A stretch of 64,000 nt of DNA from Rhodovibrio sodomensis (GTDB taxonomy: Bacteria; Pseudomonadota; Alphaproteobacteria; Kiloniellales; Rhodovibrionaceae): the NCBI RefSeq assembly GCF_016583645.1, contig NZ_NRRL01000005.1, positions 1-64,000 of the forward strand, given 5' to 3'. Position 1 is the first letter of the stretch, and each line of letters opens with the position of its first letter. The notes below the pieces were generated by a model. That model saw nothing but the letters and a program-made list of their open reading frames with translations, was not told the DNA's origin and did not search any database. Shown here one piece after another: positions 47,177-56,214 of the stretch. Made by a program: the position numbers and the translations under genes.

Positions 47177-47309
47177 GCCGCGCCGTTGCAGCCCGCATAA
47201 CGGAGCCGCACGAGGTGCGCTTCACCGCCGAGATTGGCGCCCGACAGCGCCTGAGGGCGAGCGCGATCCCAGAACCCGAGACCGGACCAGAACCCGAGAC
47301 CGGACATCG

Positions 47310-49190
47310 ATGGACAGCACCGCTTCCGATCCGACCGCGCGCCCTGTCGGCGCCCCCGATCTGACGCCCGCCGAGAGGCCGGTGCGGACCGATCTGGCGC
47401 AGACCGCGAGCGACCTGAACCTTGCGGTGATCGGCAACTGCGCCCACGCCGCGCTGATCGACCGGCGCGCACGGATCGTCTGGAGCTGCCTGCCGCGGTT
47501 CGACGGAGACCCGGTGTTCTGCTCCCTGGTCGACAACGACGATCACGCCGAGCGGGGCTTCTGGGACATCGTGCTGGACGGCCAGACCAACAGCGAGCAG
47601 GTCTACTGGCGCAATTCCGCCGTGCTGGAGACTCGCCTGTACGACGATCGGGGCGGCGGGATCGCGATCGTCGACTTCGCCCCGCGCTTCAAGCAGTACG
47701 ACCGGACCTTCCGGCCGACCACGCTGGTGCGCCGGGTGCGGCCGCTGGGCGGGGCGCCGCGCATCCGGATCCGGCTGCGCCCGGCGTGCGACTACGGCCG
47801 GGCGCGCCCGGAGGTCACGCGCGGCAGCAATCACGTCCGTTTCGTCATGCCCGACATGACGCTGCGCCTGACCACCGACGTGCCGCCAACCTACGTGCTG
47901 GACGAGACGCCGCACATCCTGGAGCGCGAGATCACGCTGCTGCTCGGGCCGGACGAGAGCCTGACCCAGGCGGTCGGCGACACCGGCCGCGACTTCCTGG
48001 AGATGACCGACAACTACTGGCGGGAGTGGGTGCGCTTCCTGTCGCTGCCGTTCGAATGGCAGGACGCGGTGATCCGCGCGGCGATCACCCTCAAGCTGTG
48101 CTCGTTCGAGGAAACCGGCGCGGTGGTCGCCGCCCTGACCACCTCGATCCCGGAAGCCCCGGACAGCGGGCGCAACTGGGACTACCGCTATTGCTGGCTG
48201 CGCGATTCCTACTTCGTCGTGCACGCGCTCAACCGGCTGGGCGTGACCCGCACGATGGAGGGCTACCTGTCCTACATCACAAACATCGTCACAGGCCACG
48301 AGACCGGGCCGCTGCAGCCGCTGTTCGGGATCGTCCTGCAGCGCCGGCTGGACGAACGGCAGGAACTGGACCTGGCCGGCTACCGCGGCATGGGGCCGGT
48401 TCGGGTAGGCAACCACGCCTACATCCAGACCCAGAACGACGGCTACGGCGCGGTGATCCTGGCGGCCGCGCAGGCGTTCTTCGACAAGCGGCTCGCCCGG
48501 CCCGGCGACACCGCCTTCTACCGCCGTCTGGAGGCGTTGGGCGCGCAGGCGGTCGAGCTGTGGAACACCCCGGACGCTGGGCTGTGGGAGCTGCGCACCC
48601 GGGAGGCGGTGCACACCTTCTCCGCGCTGATGTGCTGGGCGGCCTGCGACCGGCTGGCGCGGATCGGCGCGCATCTCGGCCTGGACGACCGGGCGGCGTA
48701 CTGGCACGGGCAGGCGACGGCGATCCGCGAGGCGATCCTGACGCACGGCTGGAGCGACGCGCAGAACAGCTTCACCAGCACGTTCGACGGCGAGGAGATC
48801 GACGCCAGCCTGCTGCTGATGCCCGAACTCGGGTTCCTGGAGCCGCGCGATCCGCGTTTCCTGGGAACGCTCGACCATGTGGAGCGGCGGCTGAGGCAGG
48901 GCTCGACCGTCTATCGCTACGCCGCGCCGGACGACTTCGGCGCCCCGGAGACGTCGTTCAACGTCTGCACCTTCTGGTACATCGACGCGCTCGCCGAGGT
49001 CGGCCGGGTCGACGAGGCCCGGCAGCTGTTCTGCGAGATGCTCGCCAAGCGCAACCATTTGGGCCTCCTGTCGGAAGACATCGACAGCGAGACCGGCGAG
49101 CTCTGGGGCAATTTCCCGCAAACCTACTCCATGGTCGGGCTGATCAACTCCGCCCTGCGCCTCAGCATTTCCTGGGAGGAGGCGTTTTGA
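47310..49190 (+). CDS. glycoside hydrolase family 15 protein, probable trehalase
   Basis: A 626-residue GH15 enzyme. The N-terminal beta-sandwich begins NLAVIGNCAHAALIDRRARI, containing the SxxxxLxxPRFD-like LPRFDGDPVF. The catalytic (alpha/alpha)6 domain carries NWDYRYCWLRDSYF, the diagnostic GH15 motif, and NVCTFWYIDAL near residue 550. GH15 covers glucoamylase, dextran glucosidase and trehalase. Here it lies between otsB and otsA and is followed by glucokinase, so trehalose hydrolysis to glucose is the best inference. No signal peptide is visible, so it should act in the cytoplasm. The stop overlaps the otsA start. Confidence 0.88.
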   Translation: MDSTASDPTARPVGAPDLTPAERPVRTDLAQTASDLNLAVIGNCAHAALIDRRARIVWSCLPRFDGDPVFCSLVDNDDHAERGFWDIVLDGQTNSEQVYWRNSAVLETRLYDDRGGGIAIVDFAPRFKQYDRTFRPTTLVRRVRPLGGAPRIRIRLRPACDYGRARPEVTRGSNHVRFVMPDMTLRLTTDVPPTYVLDETPHILEREITLLLGPDESLTQAVGDTGRDFLEMTDNYWREWVRFLSLPFEWQDAVIRAAITLKLCSFEETGAVVAALTTSIPEAPDSGRNWDYRYCWLRDSYFVVHALNRLGVTRTMEGYLSYITNIVTGHETGPLQPLFGIVLQRRLDERQELDLAGYRGMGPVRVGNHAYIQTQNDGYGAVILAAAQAFFDKRLARPGDTAFYRRLEALGAQAVELWNTPDAGLWELRTREAVHTFSALMCWAACDRLARIGAHLGLDDRAAYWHGQATAIREAILTHGWSDAQNSFTSTFDGEEIDASLLLMPELGFLEPRDPRFLGTLDHVERRLRQGSTVYRYAAPDDFGAPETSFNVCTFWYIDALAEVGRVDEARQLFCEMLAKRNHLGLLSEDIDSETGELWGNFPQTYSMVGLINSALRLSISWEEAF

Positions 49191-50569
49191 GCCGTCTCGT
49201 CGTCGTCTCCAATCGCGTCGCCACCCCGCGCCACGCCCGCTCCGGCGCGCAGGGCGGCCTGGCCGTCGCCCTGCAGGCCGCGCTGGAGGAGCGCGGCGGG
49301 CTCTGGTTCGGCTGGAGCGGCGAGGTCGACGAGCAGCCCAAGCGCAAGCCGGACGAGTTCACCAGCGGCGACGTCAGCTACGTCACCAGCGACCTGACCC
49401 CGCGCGACTACGAGGAATACTACAACGGCTTCGCCAACCGCACGCTCTGGCCGCTGATGCACTACCGGCTGGACCTGACCGAGTTCAGCCGGCGCAACTA
49501 CTCCGGCTACGAGCGGGTGAATTCCCTGTTCGCCGACCGGCTGCTGCCGTACCTGAAGGACGACGACGTCGTCTGGGTGCACGACTACCACCTGATCCCG
49601 ATGGCGGATCAGCTGCGCCACGCCGGCTGCGCGCAGCGGATGGGTTTTTTCCTGCACATTCCCTGGCCGGCGCTGGAGGTCTTCCTGGCGCTGCCCAACC
49701 ACCGCGACATCGTCAAGCAGATGTGCGCCTACGACCTGCTGGGCTTTCAGACCGAGCGCGACCTGGTGAACTTCCAGCACTATATCCGGGTCGAGGCTGG
49801 CGGGCGCGTCGAACCGGACGGGACCATTCTGGCGTTCGGCCGGCGGCTGGTCGCCGGTGCCTATCCGATCTCGACCGACACGCAGCGGGTCGTCGAGTTC
49901 GCCCGCGAGGCGGCGGACGCCCGGCAGACCCAGCGGCTGCGCGACTCGCTTCGCGGGCGCGACCTGCTGATCGGGGTCGACCGGCTGGACTATTCCAAGG
50001 GCCTGCTGCAGCGCTTCCGCGCTTTCGGCACGCTGTTGGAGAATTACCCGGCCAACCGCGGCCGGGTGGTGATGATGCAGATCGCCCCGCCGTCGCGCCA
50101 GGACGTGCCGGAATACGCCCAGCTGCGCCAGCAGCTGGAGAGCGAGGCCGGGCACGTCAACGGCGCTTATGCGGAGTTCGACTGGAATCCGATCCGCTAC
50201 CTGAACAAGGGCTTCAGCCGGCGCATTCTGGCGGGCTTCCTGCGCCAGGGACGGGTCGGCGTGGTGACGCCGTTGCGCGACGGCATGAACCTGGTCGCCA
50301 AGGAGTACGTCGCCGCGCAGAACCCCGAGGATCCGGGCGTGCTGATGCTGTCCCGGTTCGCCGGCGCCGCGCTGGAACTGGACGGCGCGCTGCTGGTCAA
50401 CCCCTACGACGCCGAGGGCATGGCGGAGGCGATGCAGACCGCGCTCGCCATGCCGCTGGAAGAGCGGCGCGAACGCTGGCAGTCGATGTTCCGCCGGCTG
50501 GAAACCCACGACGTCGACGCCTGGTGCAAGCAGGTGGTGGGCCAGCTGGACCGGGTCGCACGGGACTGA
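49187..50569 (+). CDS. otsA: trehalose-6-phosphate synthase
   Basis: A 460-residue GT20 enzyme making trehalose-6-phosphate from UDP-glucose and glucose-6-phosphate. RLVVVSNRVATP at the start, WVHDYHLIPMADQLR, GFFLHIPWPALEVF, the IGVDRLDYSKGL phosphate/UDP site and TPLRDGMNLVAKEYVAAQ are conserved. The start is TTG at 49187, overlapping the GH15 stop (TTGA) and preceded by a strong GGGAGGAGG site; no ATG is available in the conserved position. Synthesis and hydrolysis genes are therefore translationally coupled. Confidence 0.95.
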   Translation: MSRLVVVSNRVATPRHARSGAQGGLAVALQAALEERGGLWFGWSGEVDEQPKRKPDEFTSGDVSYVTSDLTPRDYEEYYNGFANRTLWPLMHYRLDLTEFSRRNYSGYERVNSLFADRLLPYLKDDDVVWVHDYHLIPMADQLRHAGCAQRMGFFLHIPWPALEVFLALPNHRDIVKQMCAYDLLGFQTERDLVNFQHYIRVEAGGRVEPDGTILAFGRRLVAGAYPISTDTQRVVEFAREAADARQTQRLRDSLRGRDLLIGVDRLDYSKGLLQRFRAFGTLLENYPANRGRVVMMQIAPPSRQDVPEYAQLRQQLESEAGHVNGAYAEFDWNPIRYLNKGFSRRILAGFLRQGRVGVVTPLRDGMNLVAKEYVAAQNPEDPGVLMLSRFAGAALELDGALLVNPYDAEGMAEAMQTALAMPLEERRERWQSMFRRLETHDVDAWCKQVVGQLDRVARD

Positions 50570-50576
50570 GGCGGCG

Positions 50577-51536
50577 ATGGGCGCCGCGCTGCTGGCCGAC
50601 ATCGGCGGCACCAACGCCCGGTTCGCGCTGCGCCGGCCGGATGGGGCGCTGCGGCCGCTCGCCACCCTGCGCGTGCAGGATTACCCCGATCCCGCTTCCG
50701 CGATCGCGGCCGCGCTGGACGCCCGGCCGACCCCGGAACTGGCGGTGCTGGCCGTCGCGGCCCCGGTGCACCGGGCGCCAGTCCGCCTGACCAACGCCGG
50801 CTGGACGTTCGATCCGGCCAGCCTGCGCGCGGCGACCGGGATCGCCCGGTTCGAGGTGGTCAACGACTTCGCCGCGCAGGCCTGGGCGATCGGGCAGTTC
50901 GCCCCGCAGGACCTGCTGCCGATCGGCGGCGGCGACAGCCTGCCGGGGGCGGCGCGCGCGGTATTGGGCGCCGGGACCGGTCTGGGGGTCGCCGTCTGGC
51001 TGCCGGCGACCGCGGAGGCGCCAGCGCGCGTGGTATCGGGCGAGGGCGGACACGTCGCCCTGGCCGCGGAGGACGGCCGCGACGCCGCGCTGCTCGCCCG
51101 TTTGCGCCGGGCGGTCGGCGGGCGCGTCTCGGCCGAACGGATCCTGTCGGGCTCCGGCCTGGTCCTGCTCGCTCAAGCGGTCGCGCGCGAGGACGGCTTG
51201 CCACCGCCGCCGGACGATCCGTCGCGGATCACCGCCGGCGCGGCGGACGGCGATCCGACCTGCGCCGCCGCCGTGCGCCAGTTCGTCGCTTTCCTGGGCA
51301 GCTTCGCCGGCGACCTGGCGCTGCTCTCCGGCGCCTGGGACGGCGTCTACGTCGCCGGCGGCATCCCGCCGCGGATCGCGGGGTTCCTGCACGACGGGCC
51401 GTTCCGGTCCCGGTTCGAAGCGAAAGGCCGGTTCGCGGGCGAACTGGCGCGTATTCAGGTCCATCTGGTGGTGCGCGCCGACCCGGCGCTCCTGGGCCTG
51501 TCGGTGCTGGCCGAACGACTGGAGCGAGAGCGATGA
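50577..51536 (+). CDS. glk: glucokinase
   Basis: 319 residues of the Glk (ROK-unrelated) hexokinase family. LLADIGGTNARFAL is the phosphate-1 loop; VNDFAAQAWAIG contains the catalytic Asp; VLGAGTGLGVAVW is phosphate-2; GEGGHVALA binds glucose; VYVAGGIPPRI is the adenosine motif. It phosphorylates glucose released by the GH15 enzyme, returning glucose-6-phosphate to OtsA or to catabolism. It starts 7 bases after the otsA stop. Confidence 0.94.
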   Translation: MGAALLADIGGTNARFALRRPDGALRPLATLRVQDYPDPASAIAAALDARPTPELAVLAVAAPVHRAPVRLTNAGWTFDPASLRAATGIARFEVVNDFAAQAWAIGQFAPQDLLPIGGGDSLPGAARAVLGAGTGLGVAVWLPATAEAPARVVSGEGGHVALAAEDGRDAALLARLRRAVGGRVSAERILSGSGLVLLAQAVAREDGLPPPPDDPSRITAGAADGDPTCAAAVRQFVAFLGSFAGDLALLSGAWDGVYVAGGIPPRIAGFLHDGPFRSRFEAKGRFAGELARIQVHLVVRADPALLGLSVLAERLERER

Positions 51537-51635
51537 AAGCCCAACCGGCTGTGATCGTGAAGTGGGCGCTCACTTCTTGAATAGCAAACAAGATTTAGCT
51601 GAAACGAGGTCCCATCCTCGAGCATCTGGCCTGGG
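51527..51635. repeat. TAGAGC double-hairpin repeat, copy 5 (degenerate)
   Basis: GAGAGCGATGAAAGCCCAAC..., CACTTCTTGAATAGCAAACA, AAGATTTAGCTGAAAC and CTCGAGCATCTGGC follow copy 1 in order but with many changes. The glk stop (TGA at 51534-51536) lies inside its left end. It is an old, decaying copy. Confidence 0.65.
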
Positions 51636-51731
51636 CTGAGGGCGCTTGCCGGCCGGCCGCTGGCCGCCGTACCGTGCCGGGGGCGCCCGTTTGCTCCCGG
51701 GTGGCGCCTAAATTTGGAGTCGCGATCTGCC

Positions 51732-52637
51732 GTGCCCACCGTGCGCCGCACCCTGATCCCGATCCTGGCTGCCCTAGCACTCGCGCTGCCGACGGGCGCC
51801 GCAGCGCAGGACGGCGCACCCGCGCCGTCGGCGAGCGAGCGCGAGGCGGAACCGGGCGCCGAGACCGGTCGAGGCGCCGACGGCGGCGACACCGACACCC
51901 AGCAGCGCGACTGGCCGGGCGACCCGCTGGTGGCGCAGATCCAGCAGGGCCTGATGGACCTGGGCTACGACCTGAGCGTGGTCGACGGGCTGATGGGCCC
52001 GAACACGCGCACCGCGATCCAGGCGTTCCAGCAAGACCAGGGCATGACCGTCACCGGCGAGGCGACCGACGCGGTTAAGCGCGCGATCGCTCGGGAGAAG
52101 TTCCAGCGCACCCAGGAGGCCGAACGCCTGTGGCGCAAGGCCCGCCTATATCTGCGCGCATTGGGCTACCGGCCGGGCGACGGCGCGTTCGACAGCGACC
52201 GGGCGCAGGCCGCGCTGCAGCGCTTCGCCAACGACCACTGGCTGCAGCTGGAGACCACCTTCAACGCGCGTCTGGCCGACGTCATCAAGCGCGCCGCCGG
52301 GGCCGATCAGCTGGCCCAGCAGCGCCTGTGCGGACATCACCTGGACGCCGACCGCTATCAGGAAGCGTTCGAGTGGTGCCAGCGCGCCGCGCGCAACGAG
52401 GACCGCCGGGCGCAGTACATCGTCGGCTGGATGTACTACTACGGCAACGGCGTTGCGCGCGACTATGCGGCCGCGTTCAAGTGGTACCGGAAGGCCGCCC
52501 TGCGGGGCGATCCGCGGGCGATGACCTTCCTCGGCCTGATGTATCGCCAGGGCAAGGGCGTCGCCCGCAACCCCGACCGCGCGATCGCCTGGTACGAACG
52601 CGCGGTGGAAGCGCGCAAGCAGCCCGGCGGACAGTAG
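51732..52637 (+). CDS. exported peptidoglycan-binding domain and Sel1-repeat protein
   Basis: About 301 residues. A signal peptide (TLIPILAALALALPTGAAAQ) ends near residue 26. After an acidic linker comes a PG_binding_1 domain (DPLVAQIQQGLMDLGYDLSV, VDGLMGPNTRTAIQAFQ, in parts). A second, diverged copy follows near residues 140-185, and then two Sel1 repeats (AQYIVGWMYYYGNGVARDYA; AMTFLGLMYRQGKGVARN). It should act in the periplasm at the cell wall. No ATG is present; GTG 51732 is the likely start, with TTG 51714 possible. Confidence 0.8.
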   Translation: MPTVRRTLIPILAALALALPTGAAAQDGAPAPSASEREAEPGAETGRGADGGDTDTQQRDWPGDPLVAQIQQGLMDLGYDLSVVDGLMGPNTRTAIQAFQQDQGMTVTGEATDAVKRAIAREKFQRTQEAERLWRKARLYLRALGYRPGDGAFDSDRAQAALQRFANDHWLQLETTFNARLADVIKRAAGADQLAQQRLCGHHLDADRYQEAFEWCQRAARNEDRRAQYIVGWMYYYGNGVARDYAAAFKWYRKAALRGDPRAMTFLGLMYRQGKGVARNPDRAIAWYERAVEARKQPGGQ

Positions 52638-52658
52638 CGACGCGGCCCCGGCGCGCGC

Positions 52659-54728
52659 CTATTCGCCGAAGGTGCGGCTCAGCGGGTTGGCCCCGGTCGG
52701 CCAGGTACCCCGGGTCCGCAGCTGACCGTTCTGCATCACCAGCCAGCTGGCGCGCAGGTAGTACGGCAGCACCCGTGCGGCGCGCCCCAACTGGTCCGGC
52801 GCATCGGCCGCCACGGCGAGCGCGATCCGGCCGTCGGCCTGGGCGGTCCAGGCGCGCAGGTCACCCTTGCCGGCGACCGCTTTCGGCGGCGCACCGAAGC
52901 CGGCCTGCTGCATCACCCGCGCGACCTCGGCGCTCGCGCCCACGATCAGCAGCGGCGCCGTGGCTTCCGCCGCCGCCGACACAGACAAGGTCGAGACCGC
53001 GGTATCCAACAGCCGGCCGGCGAACCGCTCGGCCGTGCCGGGGTTGATCCCGGCCGTCACCAGCCGCGTTGCCGGGTTCAGGGTCAGGGCCCGCATCACC
53101 AGCGGCACCTGGCTGTCGGGCAGCGTCCGGAACAGGTCGTAGTCGGGATCGACGCGCACGGCCGTTGGCTTGGCGCGCAGGTCGATCTCACGGGTCACCC
53201 GGCCGCCGGTCAACGCCAGCGTCACGCGTTCCGGGCCGATCGCGGTCTGGATTTCAACCGGGACGCGCAGATCGTAGTGCGGCGCGTCCTGCGATAGGGC
53301 GATTTCGAGCTGCCAGCTGTCGTCGCCGCTCCGGATCCGTTCGGCACGGTCGAGCGACAGCGTCGGCGCGCCGGGCCGGGTCAGCCACTGCTGCAACACG
53401 CCGTCCAGTTGCTTGCCGCTGGCCGCCTCGAACGCCTGGCGCAGGTCGGCCCAGCTGCCGGTCTGGAACTTTCGGTACTGGTAGAACCGGCCGAGGCCCT
53501 CCCGGAAGGCCGCGTCGCCCAGCCGCTGGCGCAGCATGTGGAAGACCATCGCCGCCTTGTTGTACCCGGTTACCTGGGCGGCGTCGTGCAGCTTGCTGGT
53601 GAATTCCGCGAGCGGCTGTCGCCGGCTCTCCGGCAGGGCGGCGAAGTCGCGCAGCCACTCCTGGCGCAGCTGCCGCCCGGCGACGTCGCTGCGGGCGGCG
53701 GCCAGCCGGTGGTCGGCCTGATAGGTGGTCAGGCCTTCGGCCCAGTTGCCCTGGTCGACGGCGATCTCGACCGCGTTGCCCCACCAGGAGTGCAGGATCT
53801 CGTGCGCCAGCGAGCGGCCCTTCATGTACGGCAGGTAGAGGATCCGCGCGCTGACGTAGGTCGCGCCCTCGAAACCCAGGCCAACCGGGAACGGGGCGGC
53901 CACCACCGTGAACGCCGGGTAGGGATAGGCGCCGATCGCGTCCGCATAGTGGCCGAGGTAGTCCGCCGTGCGGTCGAGGTAGGTCCGCGCCAGTTCCGCC
54001 CGGTCCTGCGGAAACAGGGTGCGCAGTGTCACGCCGCCGACCGTGCGCGTCGTCTCGCGGTAGCGACCGGCGAACACGGTCGGGCCGTGGCTCGGGTAGT
54101 CGGCGCGGTAGACCGCCCGGTACCGGCCGCCGCGCTCGCTTTGCGACTGCCGGGCGCCGGTCACCAGGCCGGTCTGCGGGCTTGGGACGGTGAGCGTGAC
54201 CTGGTAGCTGATCCGCGCGGCCGCGCCGCGCGGCAGCCAGCCGCTGCGCGCGGGCAGGACGCTGCCGTCCGGGCGGATGGTCGGGCCGACGCCCGCCCCC
54301 TGCCGGCCGATGTCGAGCGTTCCGGCGTAGGCGATCTCGACCGTGTGCTGGCCGGCCGCGCCCAGCATCACCGTCAATTGGTCTCCGTCGCGCCGGACCG
54401 GCTGGCTTTCCCCGTCGACCGCGACGCGCGAGACCTCGAGCGGCGCGCGCAGGAATAAGGTCTGTGCCCCGCTGCCGGACAGGCTGATCGTGTCGGTTGC
54501 CCGCAGCCGGTGCTCGGCCGGGCTGAGCGTCAGATCGACCGTATGGTGCACCGGCGCGGCCGCCGCCGCGGGCCCGACAGCGAGGCTCGCGGCAATCGGA
54601 ACGACGGCCGCGAGCACGGCCCGGACGGGTCGGGGCAGCAACGCCAAGGTCGACCTCCTGATCGCGTGGACGGCGGTAGGTGGACGTGCGGCAAAGACGG
54701 CGCCCAGCCGTCGGGACGTGGGACGCAC
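52659..54728 (-). CDS. M1-family zinc metallopeptidase, exported
   Basis: 689 residues from GTG 54728; the true start may be further in. A signal peptide ends near AVGPAAAAAPVHH (residue about 58). An N-terminal beta-domain precedes the thermolysin-like core with LAHEILHSWWGN (HEILH near residue 309) and the downstream Glu in NWAEGLTTY. The exopeptidase GAMEN motif is replaced by a region reading GFEGATYVSA, so it may be an endopeptidase-like or atypical M1 member. The C-terminal 200 residues are unassigned. Confidence 0.83.
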   Translation of the reverse strand: MRPTSRRLGAVFAARPPTAVHAIRRSTLALLPRPVRAVLAAVVPIAASLAVGPAAAAAPVHHTVDLTLSPAEHRLRATDTISLSGSGAQTLFLRAPLEVSRVAVDGESQPVRRDGDQLTVMLGAAGQHTVEIAYAGTLDIGRQGAGVGPTIRPDGSVLPARSGWLPRGAAARISYQVTLTVPSPQTGLVTGARQSQSERGGRYRAVYRADYPSHGPTVFAGRYRETTRTVGGVTLRTLFPQDRAELARTYLDRTADYLGHYADAIGAYPYPAFTVVAAPFPVGLGFEGATYVSARILYLPYMKGRSLAHEILHSWWGNAVEIAVDQGNWAEGLTTYQADHRLAAARSDVAGRQLRQEWLRDFAALPESRRQPLAEFTSKLHDAAQVTGYNKAAMVFHMLRQRLGDAAFREGLGRFYQYRKFQTGSWADLRQAFEAASGKQLDGVLQQWLTRPGAPTLSLDRAERIRSGDDSWQLEIALSQDAPHYDLRVPVEIQTAIGPERVTLALTGGRVTREIDLRAKPTAVRVDPDYDLFRTLPDSQVPLVMRALTLNPATRLVTAGINPGTAERFAGRLLDTAVSTLSVSAAAEATAPLLIVGASAEVARVMQQAGFGAPPKAVAGKGDLRAWTAQADGRIALAVAADAPDQLGRAARVLPYYLRASWLVMQNGQLRTRGTWPTGANPLSRTFGE

Positions 54729-54829
54729 ACGGGCAGACGGGTGACAGCCGACGATGAGGGAGGGTGGGGTCTCGGTCCGGCGGGATCAAGCTGCCAGCGG
54801 CCGCGCCGCCGGGCCCCCGGCCAGCTTGG

Positions 54830-55879
54830 CTACCCCGCGGTTCGCCGCGCGCGCGTCAGCAGTCGCTGCGCGGCGTCCAAGTCGGCGGCGCTCATCCGTT
54901 GGCGCAGCTGCTCCAGCAGCGGACCGGCGTTCTGGGAGCCGTTGTCGCGTGCGATCGTCAGCCAGGCGTAGGCGAGCGGATCGCTACGGTCGGTTCCGCG
55001 CCCCTCCAAGAACAGGGCGCCCAGATGCAGCTGCGCGCGGGCGTAGCCGGCGCGGGCCAGCGGCAGCCAGGCGCTGAACGCCGCCTGGTAGTCGGCATCC
55101 TGGTAGGCCTGGACCCCGGCGACCAGCCGGTTCGCCTGCCGGGTCGACGGGTCGATCGGGGACAGCGCGTCCGGGCCCGGCCGCGGGTCGGCGTCGACAT
55201 CCGCCGGGCCGGCGCCCGCGACGGCGGGATCCGTCGCGGGCGCCGCGGCGGCCGCGCCATCGGCCGGCTCGGCATCCGCGGCCGTCTGTGCGTCCGCGGT
55301 CGTCTGTGCGTCTGCGGCCGGCCCGGCGTCGGCGGCTTCCGGTGCCGGGGTGTCGGTCGCCTCGGCCGTCTCGGCGGTCTGGGGCGCCTGCTGCGCGGCG
55401 TCGCCGTCGTCCGGCGCAGCATCGGAGGCCGCGGCGTCAGTCCCGGTGTCCCCGGTCTGCGTCGGCGTCTGTGCCGGTTCGCGCGCCTCGGCTGTCTGAG
55501 CGACGTCGGTGTCCGCGCGTGCTTCGAGCGCCGCGACCCGGGCTGCGAGCTCGCCGATTCGCGTCTGGGCGTCCGCGCGCGCCTGCTCCGCGGTTTCGGC
55601 GCGCTGCTGTAGCTCGGCGATCCGGGTGCGGGTCTCCGCCAGGTCGGCACGCAGGCGGTCGATCGTGGCCTGGGCGCGCCGCAGTTCGCCGGTCAGGTCG
55701 GCCGCCTCGCCGCGCGCCTGCTCCAACTGGCGGCGCAGCTGCAGCGCCGGCGGCGCCAATTCGCCGGCGACGCGCGTTTGGGTCGGGGCGAACGGGTCGG
55801 TGACCGCGCCCGCCAGATAACCGGCGGCCCCGAGCACCAGGGCCAGCAGCAGATAGGGAAGCGCGCGCGCGATCGACAT
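54830..55879 (-). CDS. membrane-anchored coiled-coil protein with Sel1 repeat
   Basis: 349 residues. One N-terminal membrane segment (YLLLALVLGAAGYLAGAV, residues 9-26) is followed by a coiled coil (about 48-115, LRRQLEQARGEAADLTGELR and similar). An Ala/Asp/Thr/Gln low-complexity linker of about 110 residues comes next. The C-terminus has Sel1/TPR-like helices (FSAWLPLARAGYARAQLHLG; LFLEGRGTDRSDPLAYAWL). The layout suggests a periplasmic scaffold spanning the cell wall. Another Sel1 protein lies 2 kb away. Confidence 0.75.
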   Translation of the reverse strand: MSIARALPYLLLALVLGAAGYLAGAVTDPFAPTQTRVAGELAPPALQLRRQLEQARGEAADLTGELRRAQATIDRLRADLAETRTRIAELQQRAETAEQARADAQTRIGELAARVAALEARADTDVAQTAEAREPAQTPTQTGDTGTDAAASDAAPDDGDAAQQAPQTAETAEATDTPAPEAADAGPAADAQTTADAQTAADAEPADGAAAAAPATDPAVAGAGPADVDADPRPGPDALSPIDPSTRQANRLVAGVQAYQDADYQAAFSAWLPLARAGYARAQLHLGALFLEGRGTDRSDPLAYAWLTIARDNGSQNAGPLLEQLRQRMSAADLDAAQRLLTRARRTAG

Positions 55880-56214
55880 GGCCCCTCTCGAATGACGCCC
55901 GATCTAATGCGGCGCCCATGCTAGGATGGCGCCGGAGTCTAAGATGACGGTGGGGTGCTTGCGGTCAACTTAAGAGTTCACGGCTCTGGGTCCCGTTTCC
56001 ATGCGCCGATCGCCGCGGCGTCCCGCTCACGCATTTGGCTTAAAACCAACGGGCTGACCGCTGAAGATCACACGCACGGTCATCGACGAAGGCTTGCGTC
56101 CCCGGCCGGCAACGGCTAATCCCGGCGCTGGCCGGCCGGCGCTGCCCGCGCCCATGCGCGCGTGGCCGACCGCCGCCAACGGCAGCCACATTCGACGTTC
56201 CGGTTGGAGGGGGC
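55880..56214. other. 335-bp divergent gap before mreB
   Basis: It must hold the promoters of mreB and of the coiled-coil gene, but I see no convincing sigma-70 elements, palindrome or small gene in it. Confidence 0.5.

Noticed and set aside
47786-49186. N-terminal extension of otsA through the GH15 gene, suggesting a fusion
   Set aside because: The frame is merely open across GH15; family sequence begins at TTG 49187 behind a strong ribosome-binding site.
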